The notes beneath the pieces are model-generated. The model searched no databases. It worked only from the letters and a program-made list of their open reading frames with translations, and was not told where the DNA came from. Both the position numbers and the translations under genes were made by a program. Shown here in pieces: positions 5,709 through 5,727 of a stretch of 5,727 bases of DNA (the stretch's first letter is position 1; the number at the start of each line of letters is the position of its first letter). The DNA comes from Candidatus Eisenbergiella stercorigallinarum (lineage in GTDB: Bacteria; Bacillota; Clostridia; Lachnospirales; Lachnospiraceae). The DNA lies in NCBI GenBank assembly GCA_019120525.1, contig DWUW01000034.1:1-5727 (forward strand). Direction: 5' to 3'.

Positions 5709-5727
5709 CTATTCTTTCACCGCTCCT
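5709..5727 (-). CDS. C-terminal end of a probable sugar ABC permease (partial)
   Basis: Only the last codons are inside the window: Gly-Ala-Val-Lys-Glu followed by TAG (5711-5709). Ending in GAVK plus a final residue is characteristic of LplC/YtcP-type carbohydrate ABC permeases, and a permease of this type is the expected neighbour just upstream of an LplA/YtcQ-type binding lipoprotein on the same strand. The identification rests on five residues plus context, so it is tentative. The rest of the gene, and probably a second permease, should lie beyond the right edge. Confidence 0.5.

Noticed and set aside
1..5727. CRISPR array, tRNA, rRNA, insertion-sequence inverted ends or phage attachment sites
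   Set aside because: No regularly spaced repeats, cloverleaf-type sequences or matching terminal repeats with a transposase gene were seen in the window.

Overview
The window looks like chromosomal DNA from a Gram-positive, low-to-mid GC gut-type Firmicute, most likely a Lachnospiraceae/Clostridia member. This is an inference from strong AGGAGG-type ribosome binding sites, a lipobox-anchored sugar-binding lipoprotein of the LplA/YtcQ type, a DUF975 protein next to a DUF4234 protein, and a base composition a little above 50% GC. No marker gene fixes the species.

Layout. Positions 1-125 hold no convincing gene but have several complementary segments that could fold as RNA. A bidirectional hairpin terminator (126-173) separates them from a small DUF4234-type membrane protein on the minus strand (243-602). 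A short divergent promoter region (603-818) carries a good sigma-A-type promoter on the minus strand and an extended -10 promoter on the plus strand. Rightward from it run a DUF975 membrane protein with a Gln/Asn/Gly-rich tail (819-1619) and, 28 bases later, an alpha/beta-hydrolase (1648-2565), probably one transcription unit. A branched hairpin terminator (2618-2676) separates this unit from a convergent minus-strand operon.

The minus-strand operon reads, in transcription order: the last few codons of a gene that looks like a sugar ABC permease (5727-5709), a solute-binding lipoprotein (5642-3990) and a clan GH-A glycoside hydrolase without a signal peptide (3894-2689). Strong hairpins sit in both intercistronic gaps (5670-5688 and 3950-3984), which suggests that the relative amounts of permease, binding protein and hydrolase are tuned at the RNA level. 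The simplest reading is an uptake-and-digest module: the lipoprotein captures an oligosaccharide outside the cell, the permeases (mostly outside the window) import it, and the cytoplasmic hydrolase cleaves it. The convergent esterase-like hydrolase could remove acyl decorations from the same sort of glycan, but nothing in the sequence proves that link.

Nothing seen here amounts to a clearly new system. The items most worth a second look are the GH-A enzyme with its long charged C-terminal extension, the intercistronic hairpins, the possible structured RNA at the left edge, and the DUF975 protein's low-complexity tail.
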